From: M3007 sp044350425
GTDB lineage: Bacteria > Bacteroidota > Bacteroidia > Chitinophagales > Saprospiraceae
Assembly (NCBI GenBank): GCA_044350425.1
Contig: JBILHS010000009.1
Location: 25,529-89,528, forward strand
Direction: 5' to 3'
DNA length: 64,000 nucleotides
Position 1 is the stretch's first letter; every line of letters starts with the position of its first letter. A model generated the notes under the pieces. That model had not been told where the DNA came from. It searched no databases and worked only from the letters and a program-made list of their open reading frames with translations. The translations under genes and the position numbers were made by a program. Shown piece by piece: positions 8,959-17,668 of this stretch.

Positions 8959-10062
8959 TTAATTCCTGCAGACCAGTCTTCTGATTTCTTCAAACCAGGT
9001 AATGCCCAGCAGTTCTTTCACACGGTTGTAGTCTTTACAGGCTTCTTCCCGGCGATTTTGATTCATATTGGCTGTGCCGCGATAATAAAGCAACTCGCAA
9101 TTGTTGGGCTGAAGTACAATGGCTTCGTTCCATTTCTGAATGGCCTCTTCAGGCTTGTCCTGCTCCAAAAGTGTAGCGCCCTCGTCGGCTAAGATCATGG
9201 CCCGATCAAAATTAGCGTTGACCGTTGCACAGCTTTCCAATTGAGACTTAAAAACAACCCTTAATGGAAGTGCTGTATTGACAGCCTGGCCTTTATATTC
9301 AGCAGGAATCCACAATCCTGCACTCTTCCGACCGAGTCGTAGGGCTTCAAATTGAAAATCCATCCCCAGATTATTGAAATCCAACTGATTGATCACCTTT
9401 AGGTTACCATCTTTTTGAACGATGGTAGACATTTCAATTACACCAGTTCTGCAACTGTCATCCCAGGAAATCGGGTAGTCCAGTCTGTTTACAACGAACT
9501 TCAATAAAGAGTCTACCCCACCCTTAAAATTAGGGCCTTTGTCCATAGACGAGTAGATCGTGTCTCCTTCTGTAGTGACATAATACGGCAAGGCCTCCTG
9601 AAGCCGGAATCTGATGGGCAACGTCTGACGCACGCGGACTGGTTTGCCGGCAAGCTTTCCGGATTGCCAACGCAGGCCGGCTGCATCCAGGGCGGTCAGG
9701 ACCCTTAAAGCTTCTGCTCCACACCCGCTGCCGATATCTTTGAGCAGTTGGAGGTTGCTTATTCTCCCGGTAGCGGGTTCCACGATACCAGATACCACCA
9801 CGGTACCCTTCACATTGTTCGTGCGGGCTTCTTCCGGGTACCGGATGTTTGCAGCCAGAATGCTGAATAACTGGGTTTCTGCACAACGTCGGATACTATC
9901 CACATTCCCATTCCAGCCAGGGTTCTGCTCAGGAATGCATTTTTTTAGCAAAGGATAAGGCATCACATCTGCGATATTGTACACTGTGGTGTCCGGAATA
10001 GCCTGAGCAAGGAGAAAAAAGGAGTAAAAGGAAAGAAAAAATGTTAATACGATGGATTTCAT
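8959..10062 (-). CDS. Secreted protein with two TonB-C-like domains and TPR
   Basis: 367 residues from ATG at 10062, which begins the signal peptide MKSIVLTFFLSFYSFFLLAQ. Two copies of a TonB C-terminal-like fold follow. The first runs about 70-160 (NIRYPEEARTNNVKGTVVVS...LPIRFRL) and the second about 180-280 (VNRLDYPISWDDSCRTGVIE...LPLRVVF). A C-terminal TPR pair ends the protein (EEAIQKWNEAIVLQPNNCELLYYRGTA split over two helices). It lacks the usual TonB N-terminal anchor and Pro-rich spacer, so it is probably not an energy transducer. Such proteins are common and uncharacterised in Bacteroidota. It starts a three-gene operon (gaps 4 and 19 nt). Confidence 0.75.
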   Translation of the reverse strand: MKSIVLTFFLSFYSFFLLAQAIPDTTVYNIADVMPYPLLKKCIPEQNPGWNGNVDSIRRCAETQLFSILAANIRYPEEARTNNVKGTVVVSGIVEPATGRISNLQLLKDIGSGCGAEALRVLTALDAAGLRWQSGKLAGKPVRVRQTLPIRFRLQEALPYYVTTEGDTIYSSMDKGPNFKGGVDSLLKFVVNRLDYPISWDDSCRTGVIEMSTIVQKDGNLKVINQLDFNNLGMDFQFEALRLGRKSAGLWIPAEYKGQAVNTALPLRVVFKSQLESCATVNANFDRAMILADEGATLLEQDKPEEAIQKWNEAIVLQPNNCELLYYRGTANMNQNRREEACKDYNRVKELLGITWFEEIRRLVCRN

Positions 10063-10149
10063 AAACAAAAAATGGTTGGTGCGAAGGTATTGCAAAAGTT
10101 CGGCACGGTTTTTTCCGCAAGTAATTTCCTGACGGAAAAGAGCAATAAA

Positions 10150-10177
10150 AAAGCCCTGCCACGTTCGGCAAGGCTTT
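10150..10177 (-). terminator. Minus-strand terminator ending a short transcription unit
   Basis: On the minus strand AAAGCCTTGCC and GGCAGGGCTTT form an 11-bp stem with one G-U pair, followed by TTTTTTATT. No annotated protein gene lies just upstream on this strand, so the terminator itself argues for a short unannotated minus-strand transcript beginning between 10180 and 10550. It lies 14 nt past the stop of the small ORF at 10191. Confidence 0.8.
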
Positions 10178-10190
10178 GTAAGTTAGAATT

Positions 10191-10274
10191 TTAAAATCCC
10201 ATGAACAATTCTTCGGTTTTTGGAGCAAGTCTGTCAAGGCAGAGGCCAACAACCTCAACGGGGAGTAGATACAC
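10191..10274 (-). CDS. Candidate 27-residue ORF ending EELFMGF
   Basis: From a GTG at 10274 this frame gives 27 residues ending DRLAPKTEELFMGF and stop. The C-terminal 14 residues align with those of the small ORF at 10432-10500 (EWLAPSEQEMRMGL), with LAP, E and MG identical and both ending in stop. A terminator follows 14 nt later. The start is uncertain: no ATG is available in this frame. A different frame at 10255-10317 has an ATG-started 20-codon ORF (ITPVTIKIKNGTV...) that overlaps it, so a frameshift or an alternative reading is possible. No function can be assigned. Confidence 0.35.
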   Translation of the reverse strand: MYLLPVEVVGLCLDRLAPKTEELFMGF

Positions 10275-10431
10275 GAACCGTTCCGTTTTTAATTTTGATT
10301 GTAACAGGTGTGATCATATGACTACTAGAAATTTTGGTGACAAAAGTTTAAAGCTATTTCTTCGGAATTCGCGCCGGGGTTGCAAATTGTGATCCTTACA
10401 TAATCCAGTCATTCATGGCAAATTTGTCCCG

Positions 10432-10500
10432 TTATAATCCCATGCGCATTTCCTGTTCGGAAGGGGCCAACCATTCAGGTTGGCCTTTTTTGTGAATCAT
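10432..10500 (-). CDS. Candidate 22-residue leader-like ORF
   Basis: ATG at 10500 gives 22 residues, MIHKKGQP then EWLAPSEQEMRMGL. A promoter-like TTG-N21-GATGTTTG lies just upstream (10507-10538). The codons just after the start form a perfect 8-bp hairpin (GGCCAACC/GGTTGGCC, 10465-10485) preceded by two Lys AAA codons. Read on the + strand, the same hairpin plus T-run looks like a terminator. The resemblance of its C-terminus to that of the ORF at 10191 is the main reason to think it is translated. It could be an attenuation leader, a peptide precursor or a decayed duplicate. Confidence 0.4.
   Translation of the reverse strand: MIHKKGQPEWLAPSEQEMRMGL
10465..10491 (+). terminator. Hairpin plus T6, possible + strand terminator
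   Basis: GGCCAACC-ATTCA-GGTTGGCC followed by six T on the + strand is a textbook terminator shape. However, no + strand gene ends here and it coincides with the start of the minus-strand small ORF, so it may instead be an RNA structure in that minus transcript. Between 10178 and 10431 I see only the small ORFs described; 10540-10790 is AT-rich with no gene. Confidence 0.5.
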
Positions 10501-10506
10501 CGAGTG

Positions 10507-10538
10507 CAAACATCGCTTGACCACTCCGGTTCGATCAA
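10507..10538 (-). promoter_or_regulatory. Promoter-like TTG-N21-GATGTTTG on the minus strand
   Basis: On the minus strand TTG (10538-10536) and GATGTTTG (10514-10507) are separated by exactly 21 nt, matching the Bacteroidota spacing with one mismatch in TAnnTTTG. It ends 6 nt before the small ORF ATG at 10500, as at other starts in this window. Confidence 0.5.
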
Positions 10539-10792
10539 CAACATTTTTTGGTCATTGTGAATTTTAATTTATCGAAATTTTACAATGATTTAATCTATCA
10601 CATTTAAAAATAAATGATTTTTAGGATTTAGAGGTTTTATTATCGGTTTTTTTTATTGTTAATAGGCCATTGACTTAAAACCATTCTTGTTTAAACTGTG
10701 AAGTATTAAATCATAATAAGGCGTGTTGCTGCCCACATAATTGTCATGTGAACGACTAATTTCCAGAACCTTAAAAATGCGATCAACTTTTC

Positions 10793-10800
10793 TATCTTTG
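10793..10800 (+). promoter_or_regulatory. -7 promoter element TATCTTTG
   Basis: A perfect TAnnTTTG match ending 10 nt before the saccharopine dehydrogenase ATG. No TTG is obvious 21 nt upstream. The upstream 250 nt are strongly AT-rich. Confidence 0.6.
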
Positions 10801-10810
10801 CCTATCGCTT

Positions 10811-12142
10811 ATGAAAAATCTCCTAATTATCGGCGCAGGGCGCTCTGCAACAGCACTTATTCAATATATTCTGGAACAAGCCAGACAACACAATTTTTAT
10901 GTCACCATTTCGGATGCTGACATTGAATTGGCACGCCAAAAAGTAAATGACCATTCACATGGAAGGGCCATCTGGCTGGATGCCTCCAAGCCCAATGACA
11001 GACGGGAGGTGATCGCAAGGCATGATGTGGTGGTATCGCTTTTACCCCCTCAGATGCACCTGGAAGTCGCTCAGGATTGTATTTCACTGGGTAAGCACAT
11101 GGTGACGGCGAGTTATGTCAGTAAACAAGTTTTTCGGCTCGGCGATGAGGCCAGGCAACGTGCCCTGGTATTCATGAATGAGATCGGCCTGGACCCCGGC
11201 ATAGATCATATGAGTGCCATGCAGCGGATCCACCAGATCAAAGGGCAGGGCGGTAAGATCACCGCTTTTTATTCCTATACAGGCGGACTGGTTGCACCGG
11301 AAAGTGACGACAACCCATGGCACTACAAGTTCAGCTGGAATCCAAGGAACGTTGTTTTGGCCGGACAAGGCACCGCGCAGTTTTTGGAGGATAGCAAATT
11401 GAAATATATCCCTTATCGTCGCTTATTCCGGCAATATCGACTGGTCGACATCCCCAATATGGGGAAATATGAGGTTTACGCGAACCGCGATTCCTTGCTT
11501 TACCGGGAAGCCTACGGGCTACAGAATATCCGTACCTTATTTCGGGGAACCATCCGCCATCAGGGCTTCTGCGATGCCTGGAATGCATTGGTCCGTATAG
11601 GATTGACGGATGCCACATTCCCTATTGTAGACAGCGACAAACTCACTTACAATGACTTGATGGAGGCCTTTCTTGGCATTAGTCAGCATACAGGATCTGT
11701 AAAGGATCGGATTGCCAAGATGCTTGAGATCGAGTCGGACAGCGATATCATGCAAAAACTGGAGTGGCTGGGCTTGTTCAGTAAGCGTCGGATCAAAGTA
11801 AAAGATGCCACCCCCTCCCTTATTCTGGAAAATGTGTTGCTGGATAAATGGGCACTCAAGCCCAATGATAAGGACATGATCATCATGCAGCACGTTTTTG
11901 AGTACGAGCTACAGCGGAAAAAGCGCAAACTGACCTCTACCCTGGTTATGAAAGGCTCCAACAGCTCCGATACGGCCATGTCCAAGCTGGTAGGTTTGCC
12001 CCTGGGTATTTTTGTTAAACTATTGATGTTGGGTAAAATTTCCACCACGGGGGTGAATATTCCAACCATGCCAGAGGTTTATGAACCTGTTATGGCGGAG
12101 CTGGAAGTACATGGCGTAAAGTTTATTGAACAAGAGGAGTGA
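10811..12142 (+). CDS. Saccharopine dehydrogenase family protein
   Basis: A 443-residue NAD(P)-dependent enzyme of the saccharopine dehydrogenase superfamily. The N-terminal Rossmann motif is LLIIGAGRSATALI (about 4-17), followed by HDVVVSLLPPQMH and the family signature NEIGLDPGIDHMSA (about 130-143) that precedes the substrate domain. In Bacteroidota this architecture is commonly annotated as saccharopine dehydrogenase (glutamate- or lysine-forming). No lysine-pathway partner is adjacent, so the true substrate is inferred only. It has its own TATCTTTG promoter and is followed at 104 nt by the VWA gene on the same strand. Confidence 0.85.
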   Translation: MKNLLIIGAGRSATALIQYILEQARQHNFYVTISDADIELARQKVNDHSHGRAIWLDASKPNDRREVIARHDVVVSLLPPQMHLEVAQDCISLGKHMVTASYVSKQVFRLGDEARQRALVFMNEIGLDPGIDHMSAMQRIHQIKGQGGKITAFYSYTGGLVAPESDDNPWHYKFSWNPRNVVLAGQGTAQFLEDSKLKYIPYRRLFRQYRLVDIPNMGKYEVYANRDSLLYREAYGLQNIRTLFRGTIRHQGFCDAWNALVRIGLTDATFPIVDSDKLTYNDLMEAFLGISQHTGSVKDRIAKMLEIESDSDIMQKLEWLGLFSKRRIKVKDATPSLILENVLLDKWALKPNDKDMIIMQHVFEYELQRKKRKLTSTLVMKGSNSSDTAMSKLVGLPLGIFVKLLMLGKISTTGVNIPTMPEVYEPVMAELEVHGVKFIEQEE

Positions 12143-12245
12143 TCATGCGTTTGTAGTGTGGTTGATCCTGGCGCTCATCTCTCTGGTCTCTTATTAGGGT
12201 TAGGAAACGCTATTTTTCACAGATCAACACGCACCATACGCCACT

Positions 12246-13334
12246 ATGCTCGGTTTTCGTTTTTCAGATTATACTCCAGACCCGAATCAAAGCACCTTTG
12301 ATCGGTTGTTTAAGATTTTTCAGGAACTCCTGCTTTATACATCCGGTGATGTATATGAGGCTTTGTCATGGCTGAACGAACTGGATCGGGAGTATAAGCT
12401 TACTACGGATGATTACGGCATGGCCGATTTCATCAACGAGTTAAAAGAAAAGGGTTATATCCAGCCCGATGGCGATGCGCAGGGTGGTATGGGACCCACC
12501 TCCAAACTGGAGATCAGCCTGCGCCAAAAAAGCCTGGACGATATATTTGGCGACCTAAAAAAAGCCAAGTCAGGTCAACATAATACCGGAACGATTGGTC
12601 GGGGGGATGAACGCACTTCCGATGTGAAACCTTATGAATTTGGGGATTCCCTGGAAAATATTGCCGTGACCAACTCGCTCCAAAATGCGTATATCAATCA
12701 CGGAATAGACGATTTCAACCTGACTCAGGAGGATCTGGAAGTCCATGAAACCTATTTTCAAAGCCAGATGTCCTCGGTTTTGATGATCGATATTTCACAC
12801 TCTATGACCCTTTACGGGGAAGACCGGATCACGCCAGCCAAAAAGGTTGCCCTTGCCCTGGCAGAGTTTATCCGCACCCGTTTCCCGAAAGACACCCTGG
12901 ATATTATCGTTTTTGGGGACGATGCATGGCCCATTGAGCTCAAGGACCTACCCTACCTGACCAATGGTGAATACCACACCAATACGGTTGCCGGACTGGA
13001 ATTGGCACTGGACATTCTAAAAAAGCGCCGGAACCCCAACCGCCAGATCTTTATGGTCACAGATGGTAAGCCTACCTGTCTCAAGATTGGCAAAAATTAT
13101 TACAAAAACTCCTTCGGCCTGGATCGTAAGATCGTCAATCGATGCCTGAGTCTGGCATTGCGCTGCAAAAAAATGGGAATCCCGATCACTACATTCATGA
13201 TCGCACGGGATCCTTATCTGATGCGCTTTGTGGAATCCTTTACGCAGACGAATAATGGAACGGCTTTTTACTCCAGTCTGTCCGGTCTGGGATCTTTTGT
13301 ACTTGAAAATTACAAAAAGCGGAAGAAGAAGTAG
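12246..13334 (+). CDS. VWA domain-containing protein
   Basis: A 362-residue soluble protein. The N-terminal 165 residues are helical and charged. From about 175 there is a von Willebrand A domain with a complete MIDAS: LMIDISHSM (DxSxS, about residue 181), a central Thr in the NTVAG loop, and FMVTDGKPT. No signal peptide or membrane segment is present, so it is probably cytoplasmic. MoxR-type AAA+ ATPases often accompany such proteins but none is adjacent here. The gene ends 3 nt before the convergent cca gene. Role unknown beyond metal-dependent protein binding. Confidence 0.8.
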   Translation: MLGFRFSDYTPDPNQSTFDRLFKIFQELLLYTSGDVYEALSWLNELDREYKLTTDDYGMADFINELKEKGYIQPDGDAQGGMGPTSKLEISLRQKSLDDIFGDLKKAKSGQHNTGTIGRGDERTSDVKPYEFGDSLENIAVTNSLQNAYINHGIDDFNLTQEDLEVHETYFQSQMSSVLMIDISHSMTLYGEDRITPAKKVALALAEFIRTRFPKDTLDIIVFGDDAWPIELKDLPYLTNGEYHTNTVAGLELALDILKKRRNPNRQIFMVTDGKPTCLKIGKNYYKNSFGLDRKIVNRCLSLALRCKKMGIPITTFMIARDPYLMRFVESFTQTNNGTAFYSSLSGLGSFVLENYKKRKKK

Positions 13335-13337
13335 GGC

Positions 13338-14798
13338 TTAAGCTTCTTTGGAAGCCAAGGCGGCGAAATCACTGGCCTCTTTCCGGGCCGAGAGCCCGAT
13401 TTTTACGCCCTCCTCGATCATTCGCTCAAAAGCAGCTTCGAAATCATTGCCGATCTCCCCGTCCAGAATCGCTTCACGCAAGGCAGATTTGATGAGACCC
13501 ACCTCCCGGGAAGGCTGAATATCAAAGGTCTCCATAATGACTTCACCTGTAATAGGAGGCTGCCACAAACGCAAGCGATCTGCCTGCGTCACCAGTGCCA
13601 TGCGCTCTTTGAGGTACTCGTAACCCTCCAGATAGCGCCGCATTTTTTGCGGATTCTTGGTGGTGATATCAGACTCACAGAGTTTCATCAGGTCTTCAAT
13701 ATCGGGGCCGGCATCAAATAGCAACCTGCGCACCGCAGAGTCCGTAACCTGTTCCTTGGTCAATGAAATAGGCCTTAAATGGAGCATGACCATTTTTTGG
13801 ACAAACTCCATTTTGGAATCAAGCGGCAGCCGCATTTCACGGAATATTTTAGGAACCATTTTAGCCCCCAGCCATTCATGACCGTGAAAAGTCCAGCCAC
13901 CAGCCTCTTTATCAAATTTTTTGGTCGCCGGTTTGGCAATATCATGGAGCACGGCTGCCCACCGCAGCCAAATGTTGTCAGAACGGCGGCAAACATTGTC
14001 CAGAACCTCCAGGGTATGGTAGAAATTGTCTTTATGGCCTCTGCCATTCCTGTCTTCTACCCCCTGCAGCGCCACCATTTCAGGGAAGATCAATTTAAGC
14101 AATCCGGTGTCAAACAACAATTTAAAGCCTACAGATGGCTTGGGGGTCATCAGTATTTTTTCCAGTTCACCCGTGATGCGCTCCTTGGATATGATGTGAA
14201 TCCTGCTTTTATACTTGGAAATGCCATTTAAAGTGGAGGCCTCAATTTCAAAATCGAGCTGGTTTGAGAACCGAATGGCCCGAAGCATTCGGAGCGGATC
14301 ATCCGAAAAGGTCTGACCCGGATCCAGCGGTGTTTTGATGATCTTTTGCTCCAGATGTTCCAGTCCATTGAAAGGGTCAATGATATGGCCAAAATTCGTT
14401 TCACTGAGACTCATTCCCAGGGCATTGATCGTGAAGTCCCTACGATTCTGATCATCCTCGAGCGTGCCGAGTTCTACTTCCGGCTTTCTGCTGTCGGGGC
14501 TATAACTTTCCCGGCGTGCGCCGACAAATTCAAACTCGATTCCCTCACACCGCAGCATAGCGGTACCGAAGCGGCTGTAAACAGCAATTTTGGGTCGGGG
14601 AGAAAGTCGCCCGGCCACCGCTTCGGCCAATCGGATCCCATCTCCGACACATACAATGTCAATATCTTTAGTTGGCCTGCCCAGAAGTCGATCCCGTACG
14701 TATCCACCTACTACGTAAGCAGGTACGTCCATGTCCCGGGCACACTGGCCTACGATCTCTAAAACCCTGTGTTCTTCCGGTAGAATGCTAAAAAACAT
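13338..14798 (-). CDS. cca: CCA-adding tRNA nucleotidyltransferase with HD domain
   Basis: Class II nucleotidyltransferase that adds or repairs the 3' CCA of tRNAs. 486 residues. The N-terminal head reads VVGGYVRDRLLGRPTKDIDIVCVG with the DxD metal pair. NRRDFTINALGMSL and DPLRMLRAIRFSNQL follow, the classic poly(A) polymerase-family head/neck motifs. An HD phosphohydrolase domain (HTLEVLDN...AAVLHDIAKP) completes it, typical of Bacteroidota versions. It lies 42 nt after dusB on the same strand, giving a small tRNA-maturation/modification cluster with that gene. Confidence 0.93.
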   Translation of the reverse strand: MFFSILPEEHRVLEIVGQCARDMDVPAYVVGGYVRDRLLGRPTKDIDIVCVGDGIRLAEAVAGRLSPRPKIAVYSRFGTAMLRCEGIEFEFVGARRESYSPDSRKPEVELGTLEDDQNRRDFTINALGMSLSETNFGHIIDPFNGLEHLEQKIIKTPLDPGQTFSDDPLRMLRAIRFSNQLDFEIEASTLNGISKYKSRIHIISKERITGELEKILMTPKPSVGFKLLFDTGLLKLIFPEMVALQGVEDRNGRGHKDNFYHTLEVLDNVCRRSDNIWLRWAAVLHDIAKPATKKFDKEAGGWTFHGHEWLGAKMVPKIFREMRLPLDSKMEFVQKMVMLHLRPISLTKEQVTDSAVRRLLFDAGPDIEDLMKLCESDITTKNPQKMRRYLEGYEYLKERMALVTQADRLRLWQPPITGEVIMETFDIQPSREVGLIKSALREAILDGEIGNDFEAAFERMIEEGVKIGLSARKEASDFAALASKEA

Positions 14799-14840
14799 GA
14801 AGGACCTCGTTTGGTAATGCTAAAAAGTAATTTGGGTGAA

Positions 14841-15881
14841 TCATCCATCACAGGATTCGGACATTTCAAACACTTCATTGGTTGCGGTCACCTCATAATC
14901 CATATTTGAGTAGACATATTCCACTTCATCCAGAATTGCAAACAAAGTGGCTGGCTCCATCTCGGTGACCAGTCGGGCGCGGAATGGTTTGATGTCTGGC
15001 AGGCCTTTAAAATAGGGGGCATAATGCCGCCTCATTTCCAGCACGCCCAATTTCAGGCCTTTCCAGGCAAGGCTGTCACTCAGATGTTGTCGGGCAGCAT
15101 GAACGCGTTCCTGAATGCTGGGTGGGGCAAGCAGTTCACCTGTTGCAAAGTAGTGTTTGATCTCGCGGAAGATCCACGGATAACCAATACTTGCCCGGCC
15201 GATCATGATACCATCCGGTCCAAAACGCTTTTTATAATCGAGGGCTTTTACGGGACTATCAATGTCTCCGTTTCCAAAAATAGGAATGTGAATGCGCGGG
15301 TTATCTTTTACCCGGGCGATCCATTCCCAGTTTGCCTCGCCCTTATACATCTGAGCACGGGTACGGGCATGGATACTAAGCGCTTGAATGCCTACATCTT
15401 GTAGTCGTTCAGCAACTTCCATGATATTGATGGTGGAATCATCCCACCCCAAACGGGTTTTTACAGTGACGGGACGATTGGACGTTTTGACCACGGCTTC
15501 TGTAAGACGCACCATCTGTGGGATATCGCGTAAAAGGCCTGCGCCAGCCATTCTGCAGGCTACTTTTGCTACCGGGCAGCCGAAGTTAATATCGATCACA
15601 TCCGGATTTTTGGACTCAATAATCTCCGCAGCCTCGATCATATTTTCTAATTGACCACCGAAATACTGGATCCCAACGGGTCGCTCATAATCGAATATTT
15701 CCAGTTTCTGGAAAGTCTGCTTTGCGTTGTGCACCAAACCATCTGCTGAAATAAATTCAGTATACACCATGTCAGCACCCTGCTCCTTACAAAGTTTGCG
15801 AAAGGGCGGATCACTTACATCCTCCATAGGTGCCAGGAGGAGTGGGAAATCGCCTAATTCTACGTTACCAATTTTGACCAT
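14841..15881 (-). CDS. dusB: tRNA-dihydrouridine synthase DusB
   Basis: FMN-dependent reduction of uridines in the tRNA D-loop. The 346 residues begin IGNVELGDFPLLLAPMEDVS. DINFGCPVAKVACRMAGAGLL carries the catalytic Cys, followed by VTVKTRLGWD, IHARTRAQMYKG and FGNGDI, then GIMIGRASIGYPWIF for FMN phosphate binding. This matches the DusB/NifR3 type. It is co-directional with accC upstream (93-nt gap) and cca downstream (42-nt gap). The final 20 residues are acidic and unremarkable. Confidence 0.94.
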   Translation of the reverse strand: MVKIGNVELGDFPLLLAPMEDVSDPPFRKLCKEQGADMVYTEFISADGLVHNAKQTFQKLEIFDYERPVGIQYFGGQLENMIEAAEIIESKNPDVIDINFGCPVAKVACRMAGAGLLRDIPQMVRLTEAVVKTSNRPVTVKTRLGWDDSTINIMEVAERLQDVGIQALSIHARTRAQMYKGEANWEWIARVKDNPRIHIPIFGNGDIDSPVKALDYKKRFGPDGIMIGRASIGYPWIFREIKHYFATGELLAPPSIQERVHAARQHLSDSLAWKGLKLGVLEMRRHYAPYFKGLPDIKPFRARLVTEMEPATLFAILDEVEYVYSNMDYEVTATNEVFEMSESCDG

Positions 15882-15974
15882 GCGGCAAAGGTCGGGAATT
15901 TTGGCATTTCGGATGCAGTGATTATAGACCAGTCGTCCGAGAGCCTCCTGGAATAATTCGTAGCCGAATTCAGG

Positions 15975-17444
15975 CTAAAACCGATCCTTCCATTTGCTTT
16001 CTCCAATCGTAGGAACAGTCAATTGCTTTCTGTTTCCCAAATGGAGGTATAAACCAAGCAATGCAGCTACTTCAGCACTTTCTTGCTGGCTATGGATCAA
16101 TTTCTCAGGTGTATAATAATGCTGAACAAAATGAGTGTCAAAATCTCCGCTCACAAATGCCTCATGATCCATTACAAATTGGCCAAAAGGCAGGGTGGTC
16201 AACACCCCTTCCACTTTATATGCCGCAATGGCTTCTTTCATTTTCTGGATCGCTGCAGCACGGGTTTCCCCGTGGACGACCAGTTTGGCAAGCATCGGAT
16301 CATAGTAGATCGGCACCTCCATCCCTTCTTCAAATCCTCCGTCAACCCGAATACCAGGCCCTGTGGGCAATTGATACTTTTCAAGCGTCCCGACGCTGGG
16401 AAGAAAATTATTGAGCGGATCTTCTGCATAGACACGCAGTTCGAGGGCGTGTCCGTGAATCTTCAGATCCTCTTGCTTGAAAGGCAGCTTCTCTCCCCGT
16501 GCCACCATGATCTGTAGCTCTACCAGATCCAGCCCGGTGATCATCTCTGTCACCGGGTGTTCGACCTGAAGACGGGTATTCATTTCCAGAAAGAAAAAAT
16601 CTCTGGAAGCGTCCACCAAAAACTCCACCGTTCCAGCACCCACATAATCACAGGATTTTGCCACATTGACTGCTGCTTCACCCATGGCACGGCGCAATTC
16701 AGGCGTGAGAATGGCTGATGGTGCCTCCTCTACTACTTTCTGGTGTCTGCGTTGGATACTGCATTCCCGTTCAAAAAGATACACGATGTTCCCATGCGTA
16801 TCACCCATGACCTGCACTTCAACGTGACGTGGTCCATTCACATATTTTTCAATAAATACTGCTCCATCGCCAAAAGCTGCCACGGCTTCTGAGATCGCGC
16901 GTTCCATTTGTTCCTGCGTATCTTCTTCCCGCTCCACAACGCGCATCCCTTTTCCGCCCCCGCCAGCGGATGCTTTGATCAGGATCGGATAGCCAACACG
17001 TCGTCCGATCTCTTTGGCCATTGAAACATCTGTGATAGACTGGTCTATCCCTGGCACCATGGGGACATTAAATTTTTTGACAGCTTCTTTGGCGGACAGT
17101 TTATTGCCCATGACCTCAATACTGTTGGGCCTTGGTCCGATAAAAGTGATCCCTGCGTTTTCTACCAGGCGGGCAAAATCTGCATTCTCACTCAGAAAGC
17201 CATATCCAGGATGAATTCCATCTACGCCCAGATCCTTTGCTGCGGCTACGATCTTATCCCCACGCAGGTAACTCTGTGCAGAAGGGGCCGGACCGAGCAA
17301 AACAGCTTCATCTGCAAAGCGAACATGAGGCGCATGTCGATCTGCTTCAGAATAAACGGCTACTGTTGCAATACCCATTTTACGGGCGGTCCGCATAACA
17401 CGGAGGGCGATCTCACCCCTATTGGCGACTAGGATCTTTTTCAT
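15975..17444 (-). CDS. accC: Acyl-CoA carboxylase biotin carboxylase subunit
   Basis: ATP-dependent carboxylation of biotin on a carrier protein. 489 residues. The N-terminal domain is KKILVANRGEIALRVMRTAR and GIHPGYGFLSENADFA. The ATP-grasp loop is KASAGGGGKGMRVV, with EKYVNGPRHVEVQVMGD, RECSIQRRHQKVVEEAPS and MNTRLQVEHPVTE following. It stops before any biotinyl domain, so it is a separate subunit and about 40 residues longer than the E. coli enzyme. No accB or carboxyltransferase gene is adjacent, so acetyl-CoA versus propionyl-CoA carboxylase cannot be decided here. Confidence 0.93.
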   Translation of the reverse strand: MKKILVANRGEIALRVMRTARKMGIATVAVYSEADRHAPHVRFADEAVLLGPAPSAQSYLRGDKIVAAAKDLGVDGIHPGYGFLSENADFARLVENAGITFIGPRPNSIEVMGNKLSAKEAVKKFNVPMVPGIDQSITDVSMAKEIGRRVGYPILIKASAGGGGKGMRVVEREEDTQEQMERAISEAVAAFGDGAVFIEKYVNGPRHVEVQVMGDTHGNIVYLFERECSIQRRHQKVVEEAPSAILTPELRRAMGEAAVNVAKSCDYVGAGTVEFLVDASRDFFFLEMNTRLQVEHPVTEMITGLDLVELQIMVARGEKLPFKQEDLKIHGHALELRVYAEDPLNNFLPSVGTLEKYQLPTGPGIRVDGGFEEGMEVPIYYDPMLAKLVVHGETRAAAIQKMKEAIAAYKVEGVLTTLPFGQFVMDHEAFVSGDFDTHFVQHYYTPEKLIHSQQESAEVAALLGLYLHLGNRKQLTVPTIGESKWKDRF

Positions 17445-17668
17445 AGGTGCAAAGAAACGGAGGGAAATACTATGAACGGGGAACTAGCCTGGCTTTTTTT
17501 ATGCCGATGTGCTCCAGGAAGGAAATCTGAGCATTTGCGCCGGCAACTTTGATCCACACCTGTCAAAATGAGTTTATGCCAGGGCTCAAGTGTTAAACAT
17601 TGAGGTTTTTGAAAATATTTTAAGCTCGTTTTAAGCGGGAAAAAGGGCTGCTTTTCCGGGTTTTATTT

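Noticed and set aside
10515..10545. tRNA T-arm-like GGTTCGATCA
   Set aside because: No matching acceptor, D or anticodon stems can be built around it.
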